Shown one piece after another: positions 24,132 through 33,759 of a stretch of 64,000 nucleotides of DNA. The stretch's first letter is position 1. Each line of letters starts with the position of its first letter. The stretch is from the NCBI RefSeq assembly GCF_024362485.1, contig NZ_CP101456.1, positions 2,170,001-2,234,000 on the forward strand. Direction: 5' to 3'. Made by a program: the position numbers and the translations under genes. The notes beneath the pieces were generated by a model that did not search any database, was not told the origin of the DNA, and worked only from the letters and a program-made list of their open reading frames with translations. This DNA comes from Natronobeatus ordinarius (GTDB lineage Archaea; Halobacteriota; Halobacteria; Halobacteriales; Natrialbaceae).

Positions 24132-25919
24132 TCACCCCTCGGACGAGACGGCGTACATCCGAAACTCGTCGTTCGAGATGACCTTGTTCGCGTTCGGGTC
24201 GGACTCGACCCCGGCGAGGGCGGACTCGCTGTGGTGGAGTCCGCGATAGATCTCGAACTCACGCGTCTCGTCGAACGCGCTGACCGTGAAGTAGTAGTCC
24301 TCTCCGCCGTACGCACCGCCGTAGTTGCCGGCCTCGAACTCGGTGACGTTGACGACGCCGTCGCCAGCGCCGTAGTAGTTGCCCCGTTCGGTCCCTTCGG
24401 TGCCGTGAATCGCGTCGCCGTACCGGTTGACGCCGAAGCCGAAGCCGGCGTACAGCCGATCGTCACCGTGGGTGAGCGCCGACTCGTAGCCGCTCATCTG
24501 CTGGTCGGTGACGTGCTGTGTGGGATTGTAGATAAACGGCGAGGAGAAGATCGTCAATGCGGCGAGCACCAGACAGGCCCCGAGGAGGACGGCAGCGAGG
24601 GTGCTCGCGCCGGGCGTGGTGATCCCCCTCGAGAGCCAGCCGAAGAAGTGAGCGAGCGCGACTCCCGAAAGGACCGTGAGAACCACGAAGATGAACCCGA
24701 CCTGCCTGAACGCCATCGTTCCCGTCCCGAAGAAGTAGACCAGAAACATCGCTCCCAGCGGGAACAGCGCGATCCCGAAGTAGGTGACGAACGACTTCGT
24801 CTCGCGATCGACTCGAGTCAATCCGAGCCACGTCGCGAGGACGAACAGCCCGACGACGAGGCCGACGAGCGCACTCACGAGGAACATCTTCGCGAACAGC
24901 TCGCTCAGGCTCCCGCCGATCTCGGCGAGCGAGGCCCCGCGCTGGTCGACCTCGCCACCACCGCCGATCTCCTGGGTGAGCAGTCCGTAGATCAGCCCGC
25001 TCCCTGCCCGACGGAACCGTTCGTTGCTGAGCGACCAGACGACGAAGAAGCCGCCGAGAACGGCCGTGTGAGCGTACACCGTCGGATGCTCGAGCATCGG
25101 ATGGTCCTCGAGTCGGCGGCGGGCGACGTACTGAACGAACGCCACTGCCGCGAGAACGATGACGACGTTGACCATCTGCTGTGGGTGGACGAACAGGAGC
25201 CCGACACCGGTGAGCACCAACAGGGCACCAAACGGCGAGACGCCGAGGGGCAACACCTCGGCCCCGCCGCGTCGTCTGGCGTACGCGACCAGCGCGAAGA
25301 GGACGACGGGAACGAAAAACAGCGCGTTCGAGTTCGTGTGCGCGCCCATGTGCGTCGCGACGTTGTTGATCGGGAGGACGAACCACGAGACGATCGCCGC
25401 GAACCCGACGGCGGCTGCGCTCCCGCTCAGGTCGCGTACCACCAGCGGCACGAAGATGACGAACGGAACGAAGACGAAGACGATCGTAAAGAGTACGGCC
25501 CGCTCGAGCGACACCCCGCCGACGAGGTGGAAGACAGTCGCGATGCTGTGGACGCCGGGATAGAAGAGCTGGTGGGGGAGCATGTCCCCGTCGACGAAGT
25601 CGCGCACCCAGCCGAGATGCGTCAACGCGTCGCCCATCCCGATGAACCGATAGTTTCGAATCACGGGAATGCTCACGATCGTCGTGACAGCCGTCCCACC
25701 GAGCGCGATCCCGAACGCCTGATCGCGTCCCCGGTGGAGAAGCGTGACTGGAATCGCGATGGCAAAGGCGACTGCGAGCCCGATCCACGTTCCCGTCGGC
25801 GTTCCGGCGTAGATCGAGGCCTCGTAGCCGACCGGTGGTGAACGATGGGCCACGACGATCGCCCCCGCGATGGCGAGAAAGCCGATCGCGAGGAGGACGT
25901 TCAGGGCAGCCCGTCTCAT
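24132..25919 (-). CDS. Large multi-pass membrane protein, GT-C-like, unknown function
   Basis: This 595-residue protein has about 12-13 hydrophobic helices from the first (LNVLLAIGFLAIAGAIVVA) to about residue 465, and a soluble C-terminal tail of about 130 residues rich in Tyr and Gly. The first extracellular loop has a conserved-looking GYEASIYAGTPTGTW, and loop MGDALTHLGWVRDFVDGDMLPHQLFYPGVHS contains acidic/His residues typical of GT-C glycosyltransferases or related membrane proteins. No exact family is identified. It lies upstream of the CoA-transferase and GNAT genes on the same strand. A role in cell-surface glycan assembly is inferred from topology and neighbours. Confidence 0.75.
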   Translation of the reverse strand: MRRAALNVLLAIGFLAIAGAIVVAHRSPPVGYEASIYAGTPTGTWIGLAVAFAIAIPVTLLHRGRDQAFGIALGGTAVTTIVSIPVIRNYRFIGMGDALTHLGWVRDFVDGDMLPHQLFYPGVHSIATVFHLVGGVSLERAVLFTIVFVFVPFVIFVPLVVRDLSGSAAAVGFAAIVSWFVLPINNVATHMGAHTNSNALFFVPVVLFALVAYARRRGGAEVLPLGVSPFGALLVLTGVGLLFVHPQQMVNVVIVLAAVAFVQYVARRRLEDHPMLEHPTVYAHTAVLGGFFVVWSLSNERFRRAGSGLIYGLLTQEIGGGGEVDQRGASLAEIGGSLSELFAKMFLVSALVGLVVGLFVLATWLGLTRVDRETKSFVTYFGIALFPLGAMFLVYFFGTGTMAFRQVGFIFVVLTVLSGVALAHFFGWLSRGITTPGASTLAAVLLGACLVLAALTIFSSPFIYNPTQHVTDQQMSGYESALTHGDDRLYAGFGFGVNRYGDAIHGTEGTERGNYYGAGDGVVNVTEFEAGNYGGAYGGEDYYFTVSAFDETREFEIYRGLHHSESALAGVESDPNANKVISNDEFRMYAVSSEG

Positions 25920-26484
25920 ACTGGCCCGTCGGCGCTACCCACCCGATCCGATGAACTATCGACTCTCATGTACTGATCGAGATGATCGTCTACGGGTGGA
26001 ATTTGTTATTCTCTACGTATACCTCGAGAAGGCAGCGTCTACGGCTGCCCTGGCGCTACTCGGATCAGAACGCCATCGAGCCCCGATGTTCTCCCATCGG
26101 GCCCCACGCTTCCCTCGAGCCTCGACGTTCCCCAAGTCCCGTCCCCACTCGAGTGGGAGACCTGCCCTTACAGCCGCCCACTCCGGGGTGAACGCGAGCA
26201 ACTCGCTATCCCGTGCCTACTGGCCAGTTCGTCGCCCACTTCGGCCCGATTTCTCGTGCGGCCCAGCGCCAGCAGCCGATGACGGTATCGAGGCCGTTCC
26301 AGCGGTGCGTTCGCGGTCACCCGCTCGAGGGGAGTTCGTTCGGCGACACCCCGGTACGCTGCCTCTCGCCACCAGCCCAATTGATATATCGATATTGGGT
26401 GTATATGATCGGGCTCCGACGACATCCGTCTCACCCATCCGCCAAAATCAGTACGTTAAACACGACCCACAACCGACTACGCCC
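25920..26484. other. Intergenic region with A/T-rich imperfect palindrome
   Basis: About 565 bases between the divergent membrane protein and the zinc-ribbon gene. No open frame here has convincing composition. An A/T-rich imperfect palindrome (about 26376-26399, CCCAAT...ATTGGG around GATATATCGATAT) and a following TGTATATG (about 26400) could be promoter or operator elements. The rest appears featureless. Confidence 0.45.
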
Positions 26485-26646
26485 ATGGCTCTCGAACTCG
26501 AGCGAACCTGCCCGGAGTGTGGCTCCGAGACGTTCTACCGCGCTGCGAGTACGACGGTTCACCTCGGCGAGAAAGTGAAGTGGCACTGCACCGACTGCGA
26601 GTACGGCTTCGTCCAGATCGACGGCATCGATTCGAGCACGGCCTGA
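26485..26646 (+). CDS. Small zinc-ribbon protein
   Basis: This 53-residue protein is formed by two CxxC knuckles, CPECGSETFYR near residue 10 and WHCTDCEYGFVQIDG near residue 37, giving a single treble-clef/rubredoxin-like zinc ribbon. Such mini-proteins are abundant in haloarchaea (I recall a family of putative zinc beta-ribbon proteins of this kind). The ATG at 26485 is preceded by GTTAAACAC as a likely promoter box about 30 bases upstream. It is followed 7 bases after its stop by the 68-bp hairpin element. Partner and role unknown. Confidence 0.78.
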   Translation: MALELERTCPECGSETFYRAASTTVHLGEKVKWHCTDCEYGFVQIDGIDSSTA

Positions 26647-26652
26647 TACCGG

Positions 26653-26720
26653 CTGTTGTGACTGGGTGCCGACACAGCCGTAAGACGGTTCGTGGTTGCA
26701 TCGGTACCGGCTCACAACAG
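26653..26720. repeat. 68-bp quasi-palindromic element, copy 1
   Basis: The element starts CTGTTGTGA and ends CACAACAG, and its arms pair imperfectly over about 29 bases. Its minus-strand sequence matches the element at 39535-39602 in length (68 bases) and in about the first 40 bases (CTGTTGTGAG, CGGTACCGATGCAACC, CGAACCGTCTT). It begins 7 bases after the zinc-ribbon stop codon. It may be a terminator hairpin, a non-coding RNA or a MITE. Confidence 0.7.
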
Positions 26721-26877
26721 TCGGGATGAACGGACGACTCGTGACCCGATCGCCGCCGACGGCGTTCTTTCCGGTTGCTCCCACCCGATTCTGACCCGCT
26801 ACCTGTCGGTGTGATCGAGCAACGCGTCCGGCTCGAGCCGGTGCCGGTGAGATCCCCTGAAGAGTGGCAGGCGAGAA

Positions 26878-27120
26878 TCAGTCCGCTTTCCACGGCGTCT
26901 CGATCGGCTCGCTCGAGTCCCTGGCTTGCCGGACGACGACCCGCGACGGCGCCGACTCGAGGTCGACGGTCAGGTCGTACCCCCTCGTCGTTTCTGCGTC
27001 GTCACACCCCCACCACCTCGCCAGCCGGCCAATATCCTGTTCGGTTCCGATCGAGACGGCGAGCACGTCGTCGGTGATGGACTCGAGGACGTCCCTGCAC
27101 GCTTTCGAGCCGACGACCAC
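26878..27120 (-). CDS. Possible small hypothetical protein
   Basis: This 80-residue frame begins with GTG at 27120 (VVVGSKACRDVLESITDDVLAVSIG) and continues with a plausible acidic alpha/beta pattern, ending SSEPIETPWKAD. Codon use is haloarchaeal. Upstream in another minus-strand frame (27002-27271) a second plausible stretch (MYGDVPIAGVDVEFRDSDEG) starts with an ATG behind an A/T-rich box, so the two may be parts of one gene separated by a frameshift. No family recognised. The call is uncertain. Confidence 0.4.
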   Translation of the reverse strand: MVVGSKACRDVLESITDDVLAVSIGTEQDIGRLARWWGCDDAETTRGYDLTVDLESAPSRVVVRQARDSSEPIETPWKAD

Positions 27121-27379
27121 GTGGCCGGTGATCGCGACGTGGCGGGGGCTCGGACGTGACGTCGCTCACCGCTCGCCGTCCGTTGTGACTGACGATCCGG
27201 GATCTGGCGTTACCCTCGTCCGAGTCACGAAACTCGACGTCGACGCCGGCGATTGGCACGTCGCCATACACGACATAATGGTTTACAGACAGACGATCAC
27301 TCCGGCCGATACGCGCGTGGGCAAGGTCGAGATCGCGAACGGAACTGGATCGTCGTTCGTGGGGTTGAGAAGGCCCAGA

Positions 27380-28858
27380 TTATGGCGTACGCGACGAATC
27401 CGTCGCCGTCTCCTCTTCGAGCGCGTGCCAGGACAGCCGAGGGTTTCGCGCGGCGCTCGTCTGGTCGATGCGCCGGGCCGACGTCCGGCTGGGTGCGGCC
27501 TCGAGCGTCTCGTCGTCCTCGTCGACGACGGCGTTGAACGCCGCGGCGAGCTGGTCGAGCGTCTCCCTGCTTTCGACCTCCGTCGGCTCGGTCATCAGCG
27601 CCTCGGGGACGATCTCGGGCCACTTGGTCGTCGGCGGGTGGACGCCGTAATCGAGCATGCGCTTGGCGACGTCGGCGGCGTCCTGGTCGCCCGCGCTGGC
27701 GACGAACTCGTGGTGGAACGGGCCGTAGGGAACGTCGTACTCGATCTGGCTCGCGAGGTAGTTCGCGTTGAGGACGGCCTTCGCGCTGGCATCGGTGAGC
27801 CCCTCGTCTCCGAGCCGGGCGATGTAGGCGAACGTCTTCACGAGCACGAGCCAGTTACCCTGGAAGCCGTGGACGTGACCGATAGTATGTTCGGGCTCGA
27901 ACAGCTCGTAGGCGTTCTCGCTGTCGTCTCCGGTCTCGCGGACGCGGGGTGACGGCAGGAACGGCTCGAGTTCCTCGGCGACGCCGACCGGGCCGGCCCC
28001 GGGACCGCCCCCGCCGTGAGGCGTCGCGAACGTCTTGTGGACGTTGTAGTGCATCACGTCGAAGCCCATGTCGCCTGGACGAGCGCGCCCGAGCAGCGCG
28101 TTCAGGTTCGCGCCGTCGTAATAGAGCAGCCCGCCGACGTCGTGAACCATCTCGGCGATTTCGATGATGTCCCGCTCGAACAGCCCGAGCGTGTTGGGGT
28201 TCGTGAGCATCAGCGCGGCGGTGTTAGAAGAGAGGGCAGCCTCGAGCGCCTCGAGGTCGACGCGGCCCTCGTCGTCGCTCGGCATCGAGACGACGTCGTA
28301 ACCGGCCAGCGCTGCGGTCGCGAAGTTCGTTCCGTGGGCGCTCTCGGGGATGATCACCTCGTCGCGGTGGCCCTCGCCGTTGTGTTCGTGGTAGGCCGCC
28401 GCGACGCGGACGCCGACGAACTCGCCCGCCGCACCGGCCGGTGGCTGGAGCGTCACGGCGTCCATGCCGCCGATCCGGCCGAGGTAGTCCTGCAGCCGAT
28501 ACATGAGCTCGAGCGTTCCCTGGATCGACGCCGCCGAGCGATCCGGGTGGACGGCCGCCGAGGGGAGGGCCGCGACGTCCTCGGTGAACTTGGGGTTGTA
28601 CTTCATCGTACACGATCCGAGCGGGTACGGACCGCTGTCGATACCGTACACCATCTGCGAGAGCCGGGTGTAGTGGCGCGCGAGCTCCGGCTCGGAGAGT
28701 TCGGGCAGCTCGAGAGCGTCGCGCGTGAGCTCGTCCGGGAGCGGCGAGTCGTCGCCGTCGATCTCGACGCGCGTTCGGTCCTTCTCCGAGAGCAACGGTT
28801 CGTACTGGCCGTCGTTCGTCCACCGCGCCTGGTCGTACCTGGTGCCTTCTCGCGTCAT
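27380..28858 (-). CDS. gcvPB: Glycine dehydrogenase (decarboxylating) subunit 2, GcvPB
   Basis: This 492-residue PLP-dependent subunit of the glycine cleavage system P-protein decarboxylates glycine and passes the aminomethyl group to lipoyl-H-protein. The PLP lysine is Lys275 in [26 protein letters not shown] (82-89), PPAGAAGE and ANLNALLG motifs are intact. The C terminus carries about 50 extra residues beyond the usual end, rich in Arg, Ser and Thr. The ATG at 28858 overlaps the gcvPA stop by 4 bases, so the two are coupled. No gcvT or gcvH is within this window. Confidence 0.94.
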   Translation of the reverse strand: MTREGTRYDQARWTNDGQYEPLLSEKDRTRVEIDGDDSPLPDELTRDALELPELSEPELARHYTRLSQMVYGIDSGPYPLGSCTMKYNPKFTEDVAALPSAAVHPDRSAASIQGTLELMYRLQDYLGRIGGMDAVTLQPPAGAAGEFVGVRVAAAYHEHNGEGHRDEVIIPESAHGTNFATAALAGYDVVSMPSDDEGRVDLEALEAALSSNTAALMLTNPNTLGLFERDIIEIAEMVHDVGGLLYYDGANLNALLGRARPGDMGFDVMHYNVHKTFATPHGGGGPGAGPVGVAEELEPFLPSPRVRETGDDSENAYELFEPEHTIGHVHGFQGNWLVLVKTFAYIARLGDEGLTDASAKAVLNANYLASQIEYDVPYGPFHHEFVASAGDQDAADVAKRMLDYGVHPPTTKWPEIVPEALMTEPTEVESRETLDQLAAAFNAVVDEDDETLEAAPSRTSARRIDQTSAARNPRLSWHALEEETATDSSRTP

Positions 28859-30192
28859 GGTGCCACCTCCTCGAAGACCTCCACGAACTCGTCCAGCGTC
28901 GCATCTGAGACGCCCGCGATGCAGAGTTGAATCTCGTGCTCGCCGACGACGTGCACCGCGAAGCCGCGTTCCTCGAGGTCGTCCGCGACCGCCTGCGCGG
29001 GCTGGTCGACGTGGGCGACGAACTCCCGGAAGTGCCGACGGTCGTGGACGGGTGCCTTGACGCCGACGATCTCGTCGACCCGTCGTGCAAGCTCCTCTGC
29101 GCGTGTGACGTCGCGCTTCGCGAGGTCGACGAGTCCCGACGCGCCGAGACAGGCGACGTGCATCGCCGTTCGGAGGGCGACCCACGCCTGGTTCGTGCAG
29201 ATGTTGCTCGTCGCGCGCTCACGGCGGATGTGCTGTTCGCGCGTTTGCAGGGTAAGCGTGAACGCCCGCCGGTCGGTCGCGTCCTCGCTCACGCCGACGA
29301 GGCGGCCGGGAACCTGTCGGAGGTACGCCTCGCGGGTGGCGAAGAGGCCGAGCCCCATCCCGTAGCTCGTCGGCAGCCCGAGCACGCTCGCGTCACCGAC
29401 GACGACGTCCGCGCCGACGTCGGCGGGCCGCTGGAGCAGCGACAGCGCGACGGGGTCGGAGCCGAGGACGAACAGCGCGTCGGCGTCGTCGGCGAGCTCA
29501 CCGATCGCCGCGAGGTTCTCCTCGATCGTGCCGCGAACGGTCGGGTTCTCGGCGTAGACCATCACGACGTCCTCGTCGACCCGGTCGGTCAGCGCGTCGA
29601 CGTCGACCGCCGCGTCCTCGGTCGGATACTCCTCGACGACGAGCTCCGTACCGGCGACGTAGTTCTCGAGCGTGCTCCGTCGCCCCTCGAGTAAGAGGTC
29701 GGGGACGAGCACGCGGTGGCCGCTCGTGTGCCGGAGACGGTCGGCGAGCGTCGCCGCCTCGCCCAGCGCCGTCGCCGCGTCGTACATCGAGCAGTTGGCG
29801 ATCTCGAGTCCCGTGAGTTCGACGAGCATCGACTGGTACTCGAACAGCGCCTGGAGGAAGCCCTGAGACACTTCGGGCTGGTACTGCGTGTAGGAGGTCA
29901 GATACTCCGAACGGTCCGCCAGGTGGTCGACCAGCGAGGGGACGTAGTAGCCGTAGTGCCCCCTACCGAGCAGCTCCGTGAGGTCGTCGTTGCTCTCGAG
30001 GATCGATTCGACCAGCGCACGCGCCTCGCGCTCGGTTCGCGCTTCGATGCCGAACTCGTCGTCGAATCGTACCGCTGTGGGGATGTCGAAGAGGTCGTCC
30101 ACCGAGTCGGCGCCGAGTTCCTCGAGCATCGCCGCGGTTTCGTCGTCCGTGTGGGGAGCGTACGGACTCCCCGTCGTCCGTGATCCGTGCAT
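28855..30192 (-). CDS. gcvPA: Glycine dehydrogenase (decarboxylating) subunit 1, GcvPA
   Basis: This 445-residue partner of GcvPB completes the glycine decarboxylase active site in archaea and many bacteria with split P-protein. YTPYQPE-type motif [25 protein letters not shown] and [20 protein letters not shown] are diagnostic. The ATG at 30192 begins with [27 protein letters not shown]. The gene precedes gcvPB in one transcript. About 175 bases separate its start from the stop of the HMG-CoA synthase gene, room for a promoter. Confidence 0.94.
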   Translation of the reverse strand: MHGSRTTGSPYAPHTDDETAAMLEELGADSVDDLFDIPTAVRFDDEFGIEARTEREARALVESILESNDDLTELLGRGHYGYYVPSLVDHLADRSEYLTSYTQYQPEVSQGFLQALFEYQSMLVELTGLEIANCSMYDAATALGEAATLADRLRHTSGHRVLVPDLLLEGRRSTLENYVAGTELVVEEYPTEDAAVDVDALTDRVDEDVVMVYAENPTVRGTIEENLAAIGELADDADALFVLGSDPVALSLLQRPADVGADVVVGDASVLGLPTSYGMGLGLFATREAYLRQVPGRLVGVSEDATDRRAFTLTLQTREQHIRRERATSNICTNQAWVALRTAMHVACLGASGLVDLAKRDVTRAEELARRVDEIVGVKAPVHDRRHFREFVAHVDQPAQAVADDLEERGFAVHVVGEHEIQLCIAGVSDATLDEFVEVFEEVAP

Positions 30193-30366
30193 GGTAGTAG
30201 TGAGGTTTCTGTCCCGGAGGGTACGCGATCGCCGCCGCCCGTGATCGGCCGTGCGTTTCGTTCCGAGACACGCTGTTCGCTACTTGTGAGTAAAAGGTTA
30301 TGAACGCACCCCTTTTGGAGTCGATTCTCCTGGATGGACCGATTCGGGGGGTTCGAAACTGAACGA

Positions 30367-31704
30367 TTAGTCGACGAATCGGTACTTGCGTTCGCCCATC
30401 GGCCCCCAGCCGTCGAAGACGAACTCCGCTTCGGGCGTCGTTCGCGGCTCGATGTCGACGTCCATATCGTGGTTGTGAGCGTCGTGGATCTCCTCGTAAT
30501 CCGCCCAGGTGAGTTCGTACCGCGAGGCGAGCTGCTCGTCGATATTCAGGGCTGCAATCTCTTCGCGCCAGCCGTCCTGGATCGTCTCGGCGTGGATCTC
30601 AGCCTGTGCACCGCTGCCGTAGGAGCCGACGAGCACCCGCTCGCCGGCCAGCTCGAGCTCGTTCTCGAGGCCGTGTTTCAGCGCGCTCACGCGGGCGAGG
30701 TGGACCGACCCGGTGTACCAGTTGCCGACCTCCCGGGAGAGCGTGAGCGTCGGATCGATCGTCGAGCCGTACCAGTCGGCGTACCGGTCGGTGCCCTTGA
30801 GTGCGCTCATGTACTCCCGGAGCGCGTCGTGGTAGGCCGCTTCGTCGTCGAAGGCCTCCTCGCGGGGCTGGCGACCGATCTCCGCCGCCAGGTCGTCCTC
30901 GATGGCGGTATCGCGCGTGATGTGACGATAGCCGAGCATGCCAGCTTTCCGGACCATCCCCGGGAACGGCGTGTGGAACGGGATGAACGCGATGTCGTCG
31001 GGGTGGACGTCGCCAGCGACGCTCTCGTAGTCCTCGAGCGCCTCGCGCATCCGCGCGAGGTAGACCTGTACCGAGCGCTTGCCGTCGACGCTCGGGAACT
31101 GCTGGTTCGGTTTGAGAAAGTCAGTCTCGTCGGCCGAACCGTAGCCCTGCTCGGTCGAGAGTTCGACCAGCGACGGGTTTTCGGTGATGTACATCGCGAC
31201 CGCGCCCGCACCCTGCGTCGCCTCCCCGGCGTCGCCGCGGGCGTACAGCGCCGTGTCCGTCGCGATCACGAGCGCCCCGCGACCACGATTGCGTCCCGCA
31301 CGGATCCAGTTGCACGCGTCGTCGAGGCTCTGGGTGCCCGCGATACACGCGAACTTGCGCTCGCCTTTGTTCGCGTGGTGGAAGTCGCCGTCGAACACGC
31401 CCTCGAGACAGCCTGCGACGTACGTCGAAACCGGTTTCGAGTTGTCGAAGGCGCTCTCGGTCGCGACGTCGATTCGGCCGATATCCTTGGGCTCTAGGCC
31501 CTTTCGGTCCATCAGTCGATAGGCGGCGTTCGCGCCCATCGTGACGATGTCCTCGTAACTGTCGGGAAACGAACTGGCGTTCAGACCCAGTCCCTTCGTG
31601 TACTTCTCGGGATCCTCGCCCTTCTGTGGGGCGAACGTTCCCGGAAGATCGAGTTTGAGATTGCCGGTCCAGACCTCGATCGCATCGATTCCGACAGCTG
31701 TCAT
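30367..31704 (-). CDS. hmgB: Hydroxymethylglutaryl-CoA synthase
   Basis: This 445-residue enzyme condenses acetyl-CoA with acetoacetyl-CoA to HMG-CoA, the first committed step of the mevalonate pathway for archaeal isoprenoid lipids. The catalytic cysteine is Cys120 in KFACIAGTQSLDDA. Glu83 in ATESAFD and a His in FIPFHTPFPGM complete the triad typical of the family. The ATG at 31704 (MTAVGIDAIEVWTG) is the conserved start; the frame is open 25 codons upstream but those do not look coding. It is a single gene on the minus strand. Confidence 0.94.
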   Translation of the reverse strand: MTAVGIDAIEVWTGNLKLDLPGTFAPQKGEDPEKYTKGLGLNASSFPDSYEDIVTMGANAAYRLMDRKGLEPKDIGRIDVATESAFDNSKPVSTYVAGCLEGVFDGDFHHANKGERKFACIAGTQSLDDACNWIRAGRNRGRGALVIATDTALYARGDAGEATQGAGAVAMYITENPSLVELSTEQGYGSADETDFLKPNQQFPSVDGKRSVQVYLARMREALEDYESVAGDVHPDDIAFIPFHTPFPGMVRKAGMLGYRHITRDTAIEDDLAAEIGRQPREEAFDDEAAYHDALREYMSALKGTDRYADWYGSTIDPTLTLSREVGNWYTGSVHLARVSALKHGLENELELAGERVLVGSYGSGAQAEIHAETIQDGWREEIAALNIDEQLASRYELTWADYEEIHDAHNHDMDVDIEPRTTPEAEFVFDGWGPMGERKYRFVD

Positions 31705-31912
31705 AGCTGCTAGGTGAGGCCGCTGATACAAGATATTGTCGTTCGACAGTTCGACGAACGTCGAAATACCTTCCGCCACCAGTCAAGCGGACGTCACGTC
31801 ACCGTGACGGTGTGCAGCAGACAGTCGGTGTCACACGCTTCGGGATCGATCTTCGTACTCGTCCCTATCGGGCGGTTAGTGCGCTCGACGACGAGTCCGA
31901 AAAACCCCCGTT

Positions 31913-32491
31913 CTACTCGTCCTCTTCGACGACCTCCGGGTCGCTCATCGCGCTCTGGAGGCTGTCGAGGCCGTTGATCCACTCCGTGACGAGTCCGTAC
32001 TCGAGCTCTTCGACCACCGCGATGTCGAGCTCCTCGCCGTCGATGATCCGCGTGCCTGCCTGGGCGGCGTAGCCGAGGGCGGCGTCTAAGTCCTCTTCGG
32101 CTTCGGCGTCGACTGCCGCGCCGAGATAGTCGGTCACGCTCCCTTCCTCGGCGGAGCCACCGACGACGTACTCCTCTGCGGCGAAGAAGACGCAAACGAG
32201 ACTCGTCTGGACACCGTCGACGAGCAGCCGTTTCTCCTCGTCGTCGATGTCGACTTCCGAGAGGACGATCTCCCGAACCTCGGCGAGCTCCTCGAGCGCG
32301 CCGTCCTGGTCGAGCTCCCCGTCGTCGTAGGCGGCGACGATCTTCGCGATCGCGATCGCGGTGTCGTCCTGTAAATTCAACAGCAGCCGCGCCGAAGACT
32401 CGTCCTCTGGATCGATCTCCTCGTCCTTGATGCGGTCGATCCAGTTCTGCCAGCGTTCCTCCGAGTAGTACTCGGTGGGGGGATTGCTCAT
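31913..32491 (-). CDS. DUF2150 family protein
   Basis: This is a 192-residue strongly acidic, alpha-helical soluble protein. It starts YYSEERWQNWIDRIKDEEIDPEDESSARLLLNLQDD. The central IDDEEKRLLVDGVQTSLVCVFFAAEEYVVG is typical of the archaeal family DUF2150. No function is known to me. It is transcribed divergently from none of its neighbours: TatD-like and HMGS genes flank it on the same strand, about 140 and 210 bases away. Confidence 0.8.
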   Translation of the reverse strand: MSNPPTEYYSEERWQNWIDRIKDEEIDPEDESSARLLLNLQDDTAIAIAKIVAAYDDGELDQDGALEELAEVREIVLSEVDIDDEEKRLLVDGVQTSLVCVFFAAEEYVVGGSAEEGSVTDYLGAAVDAEAEEDLDAALGYAAQAGTRIIDGEELDIAVVEELEYGLVTEWINGLDSLQSAMSDPEVVEEDE

Positions 32492-32628
32492 ACTGCAACC
32501 TACACCGGCCGCTTGAAATGCCTTTCTCTACCTGTGCGAAACGGAAAACGTCGGCCGAAATCGATGCCGTTAAGGCCGTCTGCGTACCGTTCGCGTCTCG
32601 ACCGCTTGCGGCGGGGCTTTTCTCGCGG

Positions 32629-33474
32629 CTACTCGAGTGTCGCCTCGGTGTCGATCCCGTAGGCAAGTGCCGGCGTCTCGACGTGGGCGTTGTGGACGGC
32701 CCCGGCGTACCCTTCCTCGAGCAGCCACGAGACGCGCTTCGGGACGGTCTTCGGTCCCAGCACTGCCCCCGGGCGGTCGGGGTCGTCGATGAAGTCCGTC
32801 TCCATGAGGAACGGTGCGCCGCGTTCGGCCGCCACCCTGAGCTCGTCCTCCCGGCTCGTCACGCTCGGAATTGGCCCCTCGAGCGTTCCGCGAGCGAAGT
32901 GCTTGATCACCCGGTGGGCGGGCAGTCCGGCCGCCTCGGCCCACTCGGCCACCTCGCTCATGTCCTCGGTGTCCTCGGCGTGGAGCTGCACGGCACAGTC
33001 GCGCTCGGCCGCCAGTTCGAACGCCCGGCGCATGACGGCGTTCGAGGCCTCCCAGACGTCGTCGGGGGCGTCCCAGTGGGGTCGTCCGGACTTCAGCCCC
33101 AGCACGTCCTCGCGATCGGCGTACTCGGCGGCGACGTCGATTCCCCCTCGCATGATCTCGCTCGCCTCCTGCGGATTGTAGCCGTGCCCCCCGATCAGCT
33201 GTGAGATACAGCCGGGGTGAACGCCCAGGCACGCCCAGGCGCGTCCCTCGAGCAGCTCGGTCGCCTCCGCGACGATCTCGAGCGTTCGTTCGAAAACGGG
33301 ACGGAAGTCCTCACCCGCGTCGGCCTCGACGCCGAGATGCCAGGAGGGCTTGTTGATCACGATCAGGTGCGTCCCTCCCGCGCGGGCGAAGTCTTCGACG
33401 GCCTCGAGCCCGCGGCCGTGGTCGGGATCGATGTGGATGTGGTTGTCGAGCACCGGGCTCTCGAACTCGCTCAT
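32629..33474 (-). CDS. TatD-related metal-dependent hydrolase
   Basis: This protein of about 281 residues has a TIM-barrel amidohydrolase signature: His12-Ile-His14 near the N terminus, followed by GVHPGCISQL, LKSGRPHWD, a QLHAEDTED strand and a METDFIDDP motif carrying metal-ligand Asp. This agrees with archaeal TatD-like hydrolases (phosphoesterase or DNase type). The ATG at 33474 (MSEFESPVLDNHIHIDPDHG) places the HxH at the usual position; an upstream ATG at 33567 is too far. It is divergent from the flavoprotein operon. Confidence 0.85.
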   Translation of the reverse strand: MSEFESPVLDNHIHIDPDHGRGLEAVEDFARAGGTHLIVINKPSWHLGVEADAGEDFRPVFERTLEIVAEATELLEGRAWACLGVHPGCISQLIGGHGYNPQEASEIMRGGIDVAAEYADREDVLGLKSGRPHWDAPDDVWEASNAVMRRAFELAAERDCAVQLHAEDTEDMSEVAEWAEAAGLPAHRVIKHFARGTLEGPIPSVTSREDELRVAAERGAPFLMETDFIDDPDRPGAVLGPKTVPKRVSWLLEEGYAGAVHNAHVETPALAYGIDTEATLE

Positions 33475-33759
33475 GACTCGAGGTGCGGGCGCGAGCGGTG
33501 AAAACGCACCGACTTTCAACTGAAACCGATCTGGAGCCTGAGCGCACCTCGTCCGTGCGGGCTCCACATGGTGGACAGCCCTCCGGTTGCAACTGCTGGT
33601 AGTTTTGCAACGGCTGCGTCAACAGCGCCCACTGCCGAATCGGCAGCAGGTAGCTACCTCATGTCTGTGGTAGTAGCTAACATTGCGCTTGGTGACGACG
33701 GTTCACACGTATTGCCGAGCTATACCCGTTCTCCAAACGAGAGAAGGAGGACTGAAACC

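Noticed and set aside
24120-25841. A 573-codon plus-strand frame.
   Set aside because: It is antisense to the multi-pass membrane protein and extremely Arg/Asp/Glu-rich without hydrophobic structure.
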